Origin: Pseudomonadota bacterium
GTDB lineage: Bacteria; Pseudomonadota; Gammaproteobacteria; Pseudomonadales; Pseudomonadaceae
Assembly: GCA_023388335.1 (NCBI GenBank)
Contig: JAEWGL010000212.1
Location: forward strand, 5,080 to 69,079
Length of the DNA: 64,000 nt
Reading direction: 5' to 3'
A program made the position numbers and the translations under genes. The notes beneath the pieces were generated by a model. It made no database searches, was not told where the DNA came from, and was given only the letters and a program-made list of their open reading frames with translations. Shown here one piece after another: positions 1 through 9,062 of the stretch (its first letter is position 1; each line of letters opens with the position of its first letter).

Positions 1-455
1 CCAGCAAGCATGGCTTCTGGCTCGGCGCCCAGCAGCAGGTGACCTCCCAGGCGTCGGACCACACCCGTGGTCTGAGCCTGTTCGCCAATGCCACGGTGCA
101 TGACAAGAAGACCAATGCCATCGACAACTATGTTCAAGCAGGTGTGGTGTACAAGGGGCCCTTCGATGCCCGCGCCAAGGACGACATCGGCTTCGCCCTG
201 GCACGCGTGCATGTCAATCCCGCCTACCGCAAGAACGCCCGGCTGGCCAACCAGGCCAACGGCCTGGACGACTACGAAAACCCCGCCTTCCTGCCACTCC
301 AGGACACCGAGTACAGCGCCGAGCTGTACTACGGCATTCACCTGTCCGACTGGCTTACCGTGCGGCCGAACCTGCAGTACATCCGCCATCCGGGCGGGGT
401 GTCGCGGGTCGATGACGCGCTGATCGGCGGACTGAAGATCCAGAGCACTTTCTAA
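1..455 (+). CDS. oprB: Carbohydrate-selective porin OprB family, C-terminal part (5' truncated by window)
   Basis: The frame is open from the first bases, so about 150 C-terminal residues are visible and the start lies outside the window. The segment alternates short aromatic and polar strands typical of an outer-membrane beta-barrel (ELYYGIHLSDWLTVRPNLQY, then an IRHPGG turn) and ends in Phe, the usual sorting residue of outer-membrane proteins. The IRHPGG element near the C terminus is characteristic of OprB glucose porins. It ends 30 bases before gcd, which fits glucose entry into the periplasm followed by oxidation there. The family call is strong. Sugar specificity is inferred from the neighbour. 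Confidence 0.85.
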   Translation, partial: SKHGFWLGAQQQVTSQASDHTRGLSLFANATVHDKKTNAIDNYVQAGVVYKGPFDARAKDDIGFALARVHVNPAYRKNARLANQANGLDDYENPAFLPLQDTEYSAELYYGIHLSDWLTVRPNLQYIRHPGGVSRVDDALIGGLKIQSTF

Positions 456-485
456 CCCACACTTAGACCCTACGGAGAACCTACG

Positions 486-2894
486 ATGAGCACTGAAAGT
501 GCCAAGAATGGAACCCGCTGGCTGCCGCGCCTGATTGGCGTGCTGCTGTTGCTGATGGGGCTGGCCTTGCTGGCCGGCGGCATCAAGCTCAGCCAGCTTG
601 GCGGTTCGCTGTATTACCTGATCGCCGGGATAGGCTTCGCCTTGTCCGGCATCCTGCTGCTGGCCCAGCGTCGCATCGGCCTGGGCCTGTACGGCCTGGT
701 GCTGATCGCCAGCACGGTCTGGGCGCTGTGGGAAGTCGGCCTGGACTGGTGGCAACTGGTTCCGCGCCTGGCTATCTGGTTCGCCATCGGCGTGGTTCTG
801 CTGCTGCCTTGGGCCACCCGCTCGCTGACCGGCCCATCGGCACGCGCCAACCTTGGCCTGCTGGGCCTGGGCGTGGTGCTGTCAGGGGCCACGGCCATCG
901 CCAGCCAGTTCACCACCCCTGGCGAGATCCAGGGCGAAATAGGCCGCGATAGCAGTGAAATGGCCAGCGCCGCACCGTCCATGCCGGACGGCGAGTGGCA
1001 CGCTTACGGGCGTACCGAGCACGGTGACCGTTATTCACCGCTGCGCCAGATCACCGCGCAGAATGCCTACCGGCTGGAAGAGGCCTGGCGCATCCGCACG
1101 GGCGATCTACCGACCGATGACGACCCGATCGAGCTGACCAACCAGAACACCCCGCTGAAGGTCAACGGCATGCTCTATGCCTGCACCGCCCACAGCAAGG
1201 TACTGGCCCTGGACCCGGACACCGGCAAGGAAATCTGGCGCTTCGACCCGCAGGTCAAGAGCCCGGTCGGCTTCAAGGGCTTTGCCCACATGACCTGTCG
1301 CGGTGTCTCGTACTATGACGAGAACAACTATGTCAGCCGCGATGGCAGCCCGGCACCGAAGATCTCCGAATCCGGTAAGGCCGTCGCCCAGACGTGCCCA
1401 CGCCGCCTTTACCTGCCCACCGCCGATGCCCGGCTGATCGCGCTCAATGCCGACACCGGCAAGGTCTGCGAAGGCTTCGCCAACCAGGGCGTGATCGACC
1501 TGTCCACCGGCATCGGCCCGTTCACCCCAGGTGGCTACTACTCCACCTCCCCCGCGGCAATCACCCGCGACCTGGTGATTATCGGCGGCCACGTCACCGA
1601 CAACGAGTCGACCAACGAACCGTCCGGCGTGATCCGCGCGTACGATGTCCACGATGGCCGGCTGGTGTGGAACTGGGACAGCAACAACCCGGACGACACC
1701 GCCCCCCTGGCGCCGGGCAAGACCTACAGCCGCAACTCGGCGAACATGTGGTCGCTGGCCAGCGTCGACGAAGACCTGGGCATGGTCTACTTGCCCTTGG
1801 GCAACCAGACCCCTGACCAGTGGGGCGCCGACCGCACCCCAGGCGCAGAGAAGTTCAGCGCCGGTATCGTCGCCCTGGACCTGGCAACCGGCAAGGTGCG
1901 CTGGAACTACCAGTTCACCCACCACGACCTCTGGGACATGGACGTCGGCAGCCAGCCGACACTGGTCCACCTGAAGACCGATGATGGCATCAAGCCAGCG
2001 CTGATCGCCCCGACCAAGCAGGGCAGCCTGTACGTGCTCGACCGTCGCGACGGCACGCCGATCGTGCCGATCCGCGAGATTCCAGCCCCGCAAGGCGCGG
2101 TCAAGGGCGACCGTACCGCGCCAACCCAGGCGCGCTCGGACCTCAACCTGCTGGGGCCGGACTTGACCGAACAGGCCATGTGGGGCGCCACGCCGTTCGA
2201 CCAGATGCTGTGCCGCATCCAGTTCCGCGAACTGCGCTACGAAGGCCAGTACACTCCGCCGTCCGAGCAGGGCAGCCTGATCTACCCAGGTAACGTCGGT
2301 GTCTTCAACTGGGGTAGCGTGTCGGTCGACCCGGTGCGCCAACTGCTGTTCACCTCGCCCAACTACATGGCCTTCGTCTCCAAGATGGTGCCGCGCGAGC
2401 AGGTCGCCGCGGGCAGCAAGCGCGAGAGCGAGACCAGCGGCGTGCAGCCCAACACCGGTGCGCCATACGCGGTAAGCATGTACCCGTTCATGTCGCCGCT
2501 GGGCGTGCCATGCCAAGCACCGGCCTGGGGCTACGTGGCCGCGATCGACCTCTTCACCAACAAAGTGGTGTGGAAGCACAAGAACGGCACCACCCGCGAC
2601 AGCACCCCAGTGCCGATCGGCCTGCCGGTCGGTGTGCCAAGCATGGGCGGCTCCATCGTCACCGCAGGTGGCGTAGGCTTCCTCAGCGGCACCCTGGACC
2701 AGTACCTGCGCGCCTATGACACCAACAACGGCAAGGAGCTGTGGAAGGCCCGCCTGCCGGCTGGCGGCCAGGCCACGCCGATGACCTACACCGGCAAGGA
2801 CGGCAAGCAGTACGTGCTGGTCACCGCCGGTGGCCATGGCTCGCTCGGCACCAAGATGGGCGATTACATCATCGCTTACAAATTGGCTGAGTAA
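486..2894 (+). CDS. gcd: Membrane-bound PQQ-dependent glucose dehydrogenase
   Basis: This 802-residue protein oxidises D-glucose to gluconolactone in the periplasm and passes electrons to ubiquinone. The first ~150 residues hold about five hydrophobic segments that anchor it in the inner membrane. The rest is a PQQ-binding beta-propeller with recurring propeller motifs (ALDPDTGKEIWRF, ALNADTGKV, ALDLATGKVRWNYQ) and the TTHHDLWDMD-type sequence (here QFTHHDLWDMD). Length matches the family (~800). The start ATG follows a GGAG ribosome site (TACGGAGAACCTACG). It lies 30 bases downstream of the OprB-type porin, so the two probably share a transcript. Confidence 0.97.
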   Translation: MSTESAKNGTRWLPRLIGVLLLLMGLALLAGGIKLSQLGGSLYYLIAGIGFALSGILLLAQRRIGLGLYGLVLIASTVWALWEVGLDWWQLVPRLAIWFAIGVVLLLPWATRSLTGPSARANLGLLGLGVVLSGATAIASQFTTPGEIQGEIGRDSSEMASAAPSMPDGEWHAYGRTEHGDRYSPLRQITAQNAYRLEEAWRIRTGDLPTDDDPIELTNQNTPLKVNGMLYACTAHSKVLALDPDTGKEIWRFDPQVKSPVGFKGFAHMTCRGVSYYDENNYVSRDGSPAPKISESGKAVAQTCPRRLYLPTADARLIALNADTGKVCEGFANQGVIDLSTGIGPFTPGGYYSTSPAAITRDLVIIGGHVTDNESTNEPSGVIRAYDVHDGRLVWNWDSNNPDDTAPLAPGKTYSRNSANMWSLASVDEDLGMVYLPLGNQTPDQWGADRTPGAEKFSAGIVALDLATGKVRWNYQFTHHDLWDMDVGSQPTLVHLKTDDGIKPALIAPTKQGSLYVLDRRDGTPIVPIREIPAPQGAVKGDRTAPTQARSDLNLLGPDLTEQAMWGATPFDQMLCRIQFRELRYEGQYTPPSEQGSLIYPGNVGVFNWGSVSVDPVRQLLFTSPNYMAFVSKMVPREQVAAGSKRESETSGVQPNTGAPYAVSMYPFMSPLGVPCQAPAWGYVAAIDLFTNKVVWKHKNGTTRDSTPVPIGLPVGVPSMGGSIVTAGGVGFLSGTLDQYLRAYDTNNGKELWKARLPAGGQATPMTYTGKDGKQYVLVTAGGHGSLGTKMGDYIIAYKLAE

Positions 2895-2900
2895 GTCATC

Positions 2901-2964
2901 AGCTGCAAGCTGCAAGATAAAGCTGGACCGCGTACGTTCCTGCTCTTTCTTGCAGCTTGCAGCT
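2901..2964. repeat. Inverted repeat with perfect 17-bp arms after gcd
   Basis: The arm at 2901-2917 (AGCTGCAAGCTGCAAGA) is exactly complementary to 2948-2964, with a 30-base spacer. It begins 7 bases after the gcd stop codon. It has no following T-tract. The arms are themselves built from a repeated AGCTGCA/TTGCAGCT word, which suggests an interspersed intergenic repeat rather than a plain terminator, although it could stop or protect the oprB-gcd transcript. Confidence 0.7.
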
Positions 2965-2994
2965 TGAGGCGAAGCGCCTTGCCGCTGCAATGGG

Positions 2995-3022
2995 TTGAAA
3001 CCCACAGCCGTCTGCCCCATCT
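2995..3022 (+). promoter_or_regulatory. Candidate sigma-32 (RpoH) heat-shock promoter for the second lon
   Basis: TTGAAA at 2995-3000 and CCCCATCT at 3015-3022 are separated by 14 bases, close to the RpoH consensus (CTTGAAA, 13-14 bases, CCCCATnT). The -10 box ends 30 bases before the chosen lon ATG. Heat-shock control of lon genes is established in other proteobacteria. Use of this site here is an inference. Confidence 0.7.
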
Positions 3023-3052
3023 AAGCACCATAGCCAATTGCGCAGGTGCCCC

Positions 3053-5473
3053 ATGAACGACCAGCAGGATCTCCCGGAACATCCCGACGACCAGAGTGAA
3101 GTCGAACACCTCGAAGCCGACGCGATGGCCGGCCACAACCTTGCCCTGCCTGGCCAGCAACTGCCGGACAAGGTCTATGTGATCCCGATCCATAACCGCC
3201 CGTTCTTCCCGGCCCAAGTCTTGCCGGTGATCGTCAACGAGGAGCCTTGGGCCGAGACCCTGGACCTGGTAGCCAAGGACCCGCACCACTCGTTGGCACT
3301 GTTCTTCATGGACACCCCGCCGGAAGACCACCGTCACTTCGACACCTCGGCCCTGCCGCTGTACGGCACGCTGGTCAAGGTGCACCACGCCAGCCGCGAG
3401 AACGGCAAGCTGCAATTCGTCGCCCAGGGCCTGACCCGCGTGCGCATCCGCACCTGGCTCAAGCACCACCGCCCGCCCTACCTGGTCGAGGTCGAATACC
3501 CGCGCCAACCGCCTGATCCGACCGACGAGGTCAAGGCCTATGGCATGGCCCTGATCAACGCGATCAAGGAACTGCTGCCGCTCAACCCGCTGTACAGCGA
3601 AGAGCTCAAGAACTACCTGAACCGCTTCAGTCCCAACGACCCTTCACCCCTTACCGACTTCGCCGCCGCGTTGACCTCGGCCACCGGCAACCAGTTGCAG
3701 GAAGTGCTCGACTGCGTGCCCATGCTCAAGCGCATGGAAAAGGTCCTGCCAATGCTGCGCAAGGAAGTCGAGGTGGCGCGGTTGCAGAACGAGATCTCGG
3801 CCGAAGTGAACCGCCAGATCGGTGAACACCAGCGTGAGTTCTTCCTCAAGGAGCAGCTCAAGGTCATTCAGCAGGAGCTGGGACTGACCAAGGACGACCG
3901 CAGCGCCGACCTGGAACAGTTCAAGCAGCGCCTGAACGGCAAGACCCTGTCGCCTGCGGCGCAAAAGCGCATCGACGAGGAGATGGGCAAGCTGGCCATC
4001 CTGGAGACCGGCTCGCCCGAGTACGCCGTCACCCGCAACTACCTGGAATGGGCTACCGCCCTGCCCTGGGGCGTGTATGGCGAGGACAAGCTGAACCTCA
4101 AGCACGCACGCAAGATCCTCGACCAGCACCATGCCGGGCTCGATGACATCAAGGAGCGCATCCTTGAGTTCCTCGCCGTGGGCGCCTGGAAGGGCGAGAT
4201 CAGCGGCTCCATCGTCCTGCTGGTCGGCCCGCCGGGAGTGGGCAAGACCAGCATCGGCAAGTCCATCGCCGAATCCCTGGGGCGCCCGTTCTACCGCTTC
4301 AGCGTCGGCGGCATGCGCGACGAGGCCGAGATCAAGGGCCATCGCCGCACCTACATTGGCGCCCAGCCGGGCAAGCTGGTGCAGGCGCTCAAGGACGTCG
4401 AAGTGATGAATCCAGTGATCATGCTCGACGAGATCGACAAGATGGGCCAGAGCTACCAGGGCGATCCTGCCTCTGCGCTGCTGGAGACCCTGGACCCTGA
4501 GCAGAACGTCGACTTCCTCGACCATTACCTGGACCTGCGCCTGGACCTGTCCAAGGTGCTGTTCGTCTGCACTGCCAATACCCTGGATTCAATCCCAGGC
4601 CCCCTGCTCGACCGCATGGAGGTGATTCGCCTGTCTGGCTACATCACCGAAGAAAAGCTCGCCATCGCCAAACGTCACCTGTGGCCCAAGCAGCTGGCCA
4701 AGGCCGGCGTGGCCAAGTCGAGCCTGAGCATCAGCGACAGCGCCCTGCGCACGGTGATCGAAGGCTATGCCCGCGAGGCGGGTGTGCGCCAGCTCGAAAA
4801 ACAGCTGGGCAAGCTGGTGCGCAAGGCGGTGGTCAAGCTGCTGGAAGACCCTCAGGCGAAGTTGAAGATCGGTACCAAGGACCTCGAAGCCGCGCTGGGC
4901 ATACCGGTGTTCCGCAGCGAACAGGTCCTGGCCGGCAAGGGCGTGATCACCGGCCTCGCCTGGACCAGCATGGGCGGTGCCACTCTGCCGATCGAGGCCA
5001 CCCGTATCCACACCCTCAACCGCGGCTTCAAGCTGACGGGTAAGCTGTGCGACGTGATGAAGGAGTCCGCCGAGATCGCCTACAGCTACGTCAGCGCCAA
5101 TCTCAAGCAATACGGGGGCGACCCGGGTTTCTTCAACGAAGCGTTCATTCACCTGCACGTGCCGGAAGGCGCCACGCCCAAGGACGGCCCGAGCGCCGGC
5201 GTGACCATGGCCAGCGCCCTGCTGTCGCTGGCCCGTGACCAGGTACCCAAGAAAGGTGTGGCCATGACCGGCGAACTGACGTTGACCGGGCAGGTCCTGC
5301 CCATTGGCGGGGTACGTGAGAAAGTTATCGCCGCGCGTCGGCAGAAGATCTTCGAACTGATCCTGCCAGAGGCCAACCGGGGCGATTTCGAGGAGCTGCC
5401 GGAGTATCTGAAGGAGGGGCTGACCGTGCACTTCGCCAAGCGCTTCAACGACGTGGCGAAAGTTCTGTTCTAA
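3053..5473 (+). CDS. lon: ATP-dependent protease La (Lon), second paralogue type
   Basis: This 806-residue AAA+ protease degrades misfolded and regulatory proteins in the cytoplasm. The N-terminal substrate-binding LON domain spans roughly residues 40-230. A coiled region with NEISAEVNRQIGEHQREFFLKEQ-like sequence follows, then Walker A GPPGVGKTS near residue 388 and Walker B VIMLDEIDK. The C-terminal peptidase carries the catalytic Ser714 in KDGPSAG, with the Lys of the dyad about 43 residues later. The ATG at 3053 is preferred over an upstream TTG because it begins the family-like N terminus MNDQQD; the ribosome site is weak. Its position next to gcd matches the additional lon copy of P. 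putida rather than the clpX-linked one. Confidence 0.95.
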   Translation: MNDQQDLPEHPDDQSEVEHLEADAMAGHNLALPGQQLPDKVYVIPIHNRPFFPAQVLPVIVNEEPWAETLDLVAKDPHHSLALFFMDTPPEDHRHFDTSALPLYGTLVKVHHASRENGKLQFVAQGLTRVRIRTWLKHHRPPYLVEVEYPRQPPDPTDEVKAYGMALINAIKELLPLNPLYSEELKNYLNRFSPNDPSPLTDFAAALTSATGNQLQEVLDCVPMLKRMEKVLPMLRKEVEVARLQNEISAEVNRQIGEHQREFFLKEQLKVIQQELGLTKDDRSADLEQFKQRLNGKTLSPAAQKRIDEEMGKLAILETGSPEYAVTRNYLEWATALPWGVYGEDKLNLKHARKILDQHHAGLDDIKERILEFLAVGAWKGEISGSIVLLVGPPGVGKTSIGKSIAESLGRPFYRFSVGGMRDEAEIKGHRRTYIGAQPGKLVQALKDVEVMNPVIMLDEIDKMGQSYQGDPASALLETLDPEQNVDFLDHYLDLRLDLSKVLFVCTANTLDSIPGPLLDRMEVIRLSGYITEEKLAIAKRHLWPKQLAKAGVAKSSLSISDSALRTVIEGYAREAGVRQLEKQLGKLVRKAVVKLLEDPQAKLKIGTKDLEAALGIPVFRSEQVLAGKGVITGLAWTSMGGATLPIEATRIHTLNRGFKLTGKLCDVMKESAEIAYSYVSANLKQYGGDPGFFNEAFIHLHVPEGATPKDGPSAGVTMASALLSLARDQVPKKGVAMTGELTLTGQVLPIGGVREKVIAARRQKIFELILPEANRGDFEELPEYLKEGLTVHFAKRFNDVAKVLF

Positions 5474-5578
5474 ATCAGGCATGAGGCACCGGCTGCTCCA
5501 GGTAGGAGCGCCCGTGCCGTAATGGAGGCGTTGTTCAGCTTCGGTTATGCTCAGGCGTCGCCCACTTCCGGAGCCATC

Positions 5579-5968
5579 ATGACCGCTGCCCGTCTGCTCG
5601 TTCCCCTGAGCTTCCTACTCGCCGCTTGCGCCCAGCAGCCACGGCACAACGTCGACATGCAAGACCAGGAGGACTGCCCTGTGCAGTTGCAGGTCGGGCA
5701 GACCTTGACCCTCAGCTTGCCGAGCAACCCAACCACCGGCTATCGCTGGCTGGTACAGAATCCGGCGTCGGATATCCTTAGGGTCCTGGGGCCGGAGGTG
5801 TACAGCCAGCCCGAAGAAGCCGGTTTGGTGGGAAGCGCTGGCATCTCCACCTGGCGCTTGTTGACCAAGGCCCCAGGTGAAGGTCACTTGGTCTTGGTCT
5901 ACCAGCAGCCGTGGGCACCGCAAGTGAGGCCTGTGCAGACTTTCGATTGCAAAATCATCGTGCGCTGA
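5579..5968 (+). CDS. Chagasin/I42-family peptidase inhibitor lipoprotein
   Basis: The predicted protein is 129 residues with a lipoprotein signal (LLVPLSFLLAAC, lipobox LAAC), so it should be lipid-anchored in the envelope after processing. The mature part has the hallmark NPTTGYRW loop and a second loop near RPVQ, as in chagasin-like inhibitors of papain-family cysteine proteases (Pfam Inhibitor_I42). The ATG at 5579 is chosen because it opens the signal peptide and follows GGAG; an upstream in-frame ATG at 5522 would bury the signal. It stands alone downstream of lon and ends only 4 bases from the convergent XaxB-like gene, with no visible terminator between them. The target protease is unknown. 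Confidence 0.85.
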   Translation: MTAARLLVPLSFLLAACAQQPRHNVDMQDQEDCPVQLQVGQTLTLSLPSNPTTGYRWLVQNPASDILRVLGPEVYSQPEEAGLVGSAGISTWRLLTKAPGEGHLVLVYQQPWAPQVRPVQTFDCKIIVR

Positions 5969-5972
5969 GGCA

Positions 5973-6917
5973 TTAGGCGTTCTCGTAACTGCGCTCCACT
6001 GCCAGCATGTAGTCACACAGCTCTTCCAAGGAGATGATTACAGCCTCTACACTTTTCAGTGAGCCCAGTGCCTGCGATCGCGAATACCACTCCTGTTCGA
6101 CCTTGTGAACCTGCTCCAACCATTGGCCCTTCATAAGCTTCAGTCCCGCGAGCGCCTTGTTCGATGCCAGCTCATTCTGGACCATCTGCGAAGCGCGCTT
6201 GAGGCGCGCCAGTTCACCTCTTGATTCATCGATCTGCTGGTCGAGCCTGGAGCGCGCCTTGAGCAAGTCATTGAATTTGCGCCCGCCTTCCAGCACCTCG
6301 GCATGGCTTTCCAGTTTACGCGCAGCGGCCTTGAGCAGATCCGCATTGATCCTGGGGTCGGTGACCGTCTTGAGCGCAAGATCGATTTCTTCTGCGCTGG
6401 GTATCAAGCCTTTGAAGACCTTGCTGACACTGGGCGTCTCGAATGCTGTGATGACCTGATTGAGATCAGCCCGACTTAGTGTAAGTCCCTCCAGCCGCTC
6501 ATTGATTCTTTCGATCTCCCCAGTGAGTTCGCTCGCATGGGTTTCCAGTGACGCCACCAGGTTTCCCAGGTCCGGTAGGGAAAATTGCTTCCCCCGTAGC
6601 GTTTGCTGCGTCAGCTTCCCAAGCATCTGTTGCTGTTGCACTACCACAGCATCGACCCTGGTCTTTCGTAACTGGTCATCGGTGAAGCGTGTGAAGTCAC
6701 GTCCCTGCAACAAAGCGATACCCTCCACCACTGCTTCGCGCGTCGCGCGTTCCACGCTGTAGAGCAGATCCTTCCAATCCAGCAGGCTTTGCTGGGCGGC
6801 GGGCAGGACATAAGCTTGATACTCATCAATCAAATCGAACATCTGTCGCTGAAGCTTTTTCATCAATGCGAAATCTGGAATGACACTTCCCATTTCGACA
6901 ACGTCCTTGTTAGACAT
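5973..6917 (-). CDS. Alpha-xenorhabdolysin-type binary toxin subunit B (XaxB/YaxB-like)
   Basis: The protein is 314 residues, almost entirely alpha-helical and rich in Leu, Glu, Lys and Arg heptads (for example ARKLESHAEVLEGG and RSRLDQQIDESRGELARLKR), with no signal peptide. Size, helical make-up and position directly after a XaxA-like gene match the B subunit of the XaxAB/YaxAB alpha-pore-forming toxins, in which B helps A insert into target membranes. The ATG at 6917 overlaps the stop of subunit A by 8 bases and has a clear GAGGAG site, indicating translational coupling. Base composition is visibly more AT-rich than the flanking core genes. The family call rests on architecture and partial sequence resemblance, not on a search. 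Confidence 0.72.
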   Translation of the reverse strand: MSNKDVVEMGSVIPDFALMKKLQRQMFDLIDEYQAYVLPAAQQSLLDWKDLLYSVERATREAVVEGIALLQGRDFTRFTDDQLRKTRVDAVVVQQQQMLGKLTQQTLRGKQFSLPDLGNLVASLETHASELTGEIERINERLEGLTLSRADLNQVITAFETPSVSKVFKGLIPSAEEIDLALKTVTDPRINADLLKAAARKLESHAEVLEGGRKFNDLLKARSRLDQQIDESRGELARLKRASQMVQNELASNKALAGLKLMKGQWLEQVHKVEQEWYSRSQALGSLKSVEAVIISLEELCDYMLAVERSYENA

Positions 6918-8112
6918 CGTTATACTCCTCAAGCAATCCATTAAATAAATCCGACAACTGATGGGAAATATTCCCTATTCTTTCCCAAGGTTTAATAACC
7001 TCGGAAAAGTCCTGCACAAATGAGTCTACGTCGCGACTCGACCCGAGCTGCGTGGACTCGCTTATTGAGGACTTCGCATAGCTATGCAGGAACAACCAGA
7101 CATCAGCCAGTCTTTTCGCCGCAACCGAAACGTCCTTGCTCCTGAACTCAAGGTCGCGGATTGTGGTATGTATGTTTTCAAAGTTCTGTTTCGCAGGGGC
7201 AACCCGGCCCAGCTCATCCGCCAACTTCCGGCGTTTTTCAATCAGCGCATTCTTGCTCGCGCGGATCTCTTCCGCCTTGTGGCCAAATACGCCACCGGTG
7301 ACGATCAACCCCACGGGTCCAAGCAGCAATCCGGTAAACGCATAACCTACATTTGCATCGTAGTCACGTTTCAGCTCCGCTATCTGGGTATCCAGTTCGT
7401 CCAGTACGGTCCTCAGATCAGCGACACTCGACTCGCCCAGTTTTTCATCTATGTGCTGCAACAGGTTCTTCATTCGCGGCCTGAGTTCACGGCCAATCTC
7501 GCGGCTAAACCATTCCGCTCGGCTGTCGACATCGGCAATACGCGCATTGGTACCCTCGATTTCCTTGAGCAGCCCAGTGAGCCCTTTCTCGATGGTTGCG
7601 CTCAGTTGAAGTCGCTCACTCCCAGACAGCTCATAGGAAACGAAATCAATCCCCTGAGCTGACTTTTGCTGCGCGATGCTGACAAACACGTCGCTGCTTT
7701 CAAGCTTTTCCAGTAATGAGGCACCGCGCTTCACCAGCGCATCGGCAAACAGCTCGAGTTGCGGGCCTAGCTCCTTTATCTGGCGCTCCAGCTTTTCCCA
7801 TTCATCCACATGTCTGTGTAACGCTTCGTACAGGCTGTACACCCGCGTGACGTCCATTTTCAGCGTCTCAAAGTCCGCCAATTTTTTGATGTCTTCCTGG
7901 TTGCGTGGTAACGCCTGCACCGTGTTCGCATAGCGCCTGAGCGACTTCAAGTTCTCCACGGTGAGCAACGTTCCCACTTGCTGGTGCTCGGCCCGGTTGC
8001 TTATGAATTCAAAGTATTGCTGAGGCAGTTTTTTTACTTTTACCTTGATATCAAGTTCATCGACCGGCATACCAGTCGCTTCTGGCAGCATTTTATCCTG
8101 CACGGTTACCAT
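6910..8112 (-). CDS. Alpha-xenorhabdolysin-type binary toxin subunit A (XaxA/YaxA-like)
   Basis: This 400-residue protein has the XaxA-like N-terminal pattern of a short leader, then LLTVENLKSLRRYANTVQ and ALPRN. Long amphipathic helices follow (residues 75-250), then a hydrophobic segment at about 256-276 (GYAFTGLLLGPVGLIVTGG) set between charged coiled coils. In XaxA/YaxA such a buried hydrophobic hairpin becomes the membrane-spanning part of the pore. No signal peptide is seen, as in the known toxins. The ATG at 8112 follows GAGAGG on the minus strand; a TTG at 8115 is an alternative. It is the first gene of a two-gene operon. Insertion between two conserved core loci and lower GC point to horizontal acquisition. 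Host target is unknown. Confidence 0.75.
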   Translation of the reverse strand: MVTVQDKMLPEATGMPVDELDIKVKVKKLPQQYFEFISNRAEHQQVGTLLTVENLKSLRRYANTVQALPRNQEDIKKLADFETLKMDVTRVYSLYEALHRHVDEWEKLERQIKELGPQLELFADALVKRGASLLEKLESSDVFVSIAQQKSAQGIDFVSYELSGSERLQLSATIEKGLTGLLKEIEGTNARIADVDSRAEWFSREIGRELRPRMKNLLQHIDEKLGESSVADLRTVLDELDTQIAELKRDYDANVGYAFTGLLLGPVGLIVTGGVFGHKAEEIRASKNALIEKRRKLADELGRVAPAKQNFENIHTTIRDLEFRSKDVSVAAKRLADVWLFLHSYAKSSISESTQLGSSRDVDSFVQDFSEVIKPWERIGNISHQLSDLFNGLLEEYNDV

Positions 8113-8318
8113 CAAAGTTTCCTCTCATCAGCTTACTAGCGAAGTGCTGAAAAGAGAGTACGGGGGCGTTGCGAGGATAGAAGTCATCTGCACGGCCTGG
8201 GCCAAGTACGAATCATCGCAAATGTTTGACCGTTCGCTCTGTCCATGAAGCATTGCCATGGTTAGAACCTTTGCCGTTAGTTAAACTGCGTCACCGTTTC
8301 ATCCGTATCGAGCCCACC

Positions 8319-9062
8319 GTGATCCAAGACCCCGACCGCCTATTCGCCCAGCCCCTGGAGCAGGTGCCTGATTTCGTCTTCAACGAGGACGTGGTGCAGG
8401 TGTTCCCGGACATGATCAAGCGCTCGGTACCGGGCTATCCGACCATCGTCGAGAACCTCGGCGTGCTGGCGGCGCAATTCGCCCAGCCGGGAACGGCCCT
8501 GTACGACCTGGGCAGCTCACTGGGTGCAGTGAGCCAGGCGTTGCGCCGACACGTGCGCAGCGACGGTTGCCATGTGATCGCGGTGGACAACTCCGCGGCC
8601 ATGGTCGAGCGCTGTCGGCAGTACCTCACCGCCCAGGACTCGATGTTCCAGGAGCTGCTACCGGTACAAGTGATCGAGGCCGACATCCTGGCACTGCCGT
8701 TCGAGCCGGCGTCGGTGGTGGCGATGAACTTCACCCTGCAGTTCATCGCCCCCGAGCAGCGTCTGGCGTTGCTCAGCCGTATCCGCCAGGCGTTGCTGCC
8801 GGGCGGTGCGCTGATTCTCTCGGAGAAGCTGTGCTTCGAGGATGACCAGGAGCAGGCGTTGCTCACCGAACTGCACCTGGGCTTCAAGCGCGCCAATGGC
8901 TATAGCGAACTGGAGATTGCCCAGAAACGCAGCGCCATCGAGAACGTGATGAAGCCCGATAGCCTGCAGACCCACCGCGAGCGCCTGCACGCCGCCGGAT
9001 TCTCCAAGGTCGTGCCTTGGTTCCAATGCCTTAACTTTGCCTCGTTGATAGCCCTGCCATGA
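8319..9062 (+). CDS. cmoA: Carboxy-S-adenosyl-L-methionine synthase CmoA
   Basis: CmoA makes carboxy-SAM from SAM and prephenate, the donor for the tRNA wobble modification cmo5U34. The Rossmann motif [16 protein letters not shown] and the following acidic [10 protein letters not shown] are typical. The frame stays open upstream to a TTG at 8226, but the GTG at 8319 gives 247 residues, the exact usual CmoA length, and begins just before the conserved [14 protein letters not shown]; no strong ribosome site decides the matter. The stop overlaps the cmoB start (ATGA), as expected for the cmoAB pair. Confidence 0.93.
   Translation: MIQDPDRLFAQPLEQVPDFVFNEDVVQVFPDMIKRSVPGYPTIVENLGVLAAQFAQPGTALYDLGSSLGAVSQALRRHVRSDGCHVIAVDNSAAMVERCRQYLTAQDSMFQELLPVQVIEADILALPFEPASVVAMNFTLQFIAPEQRLALLSRIRQALLPGGALILSEKLCFEDDQEQALLTELHLGFKRANGYSELEIAQKRSAIENVMKPDSLQTHRERLHAAGFSKVVPWFQCLNFASLIALP

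Noticed and set aside
1107..3020. Long open frame antisense to gcd (over 600 codons)
   Set aside because: A composition shadow of the well-supported gcd gene, running through the gcd-lon intergenic repeat, with no plausible start or homologous motif.
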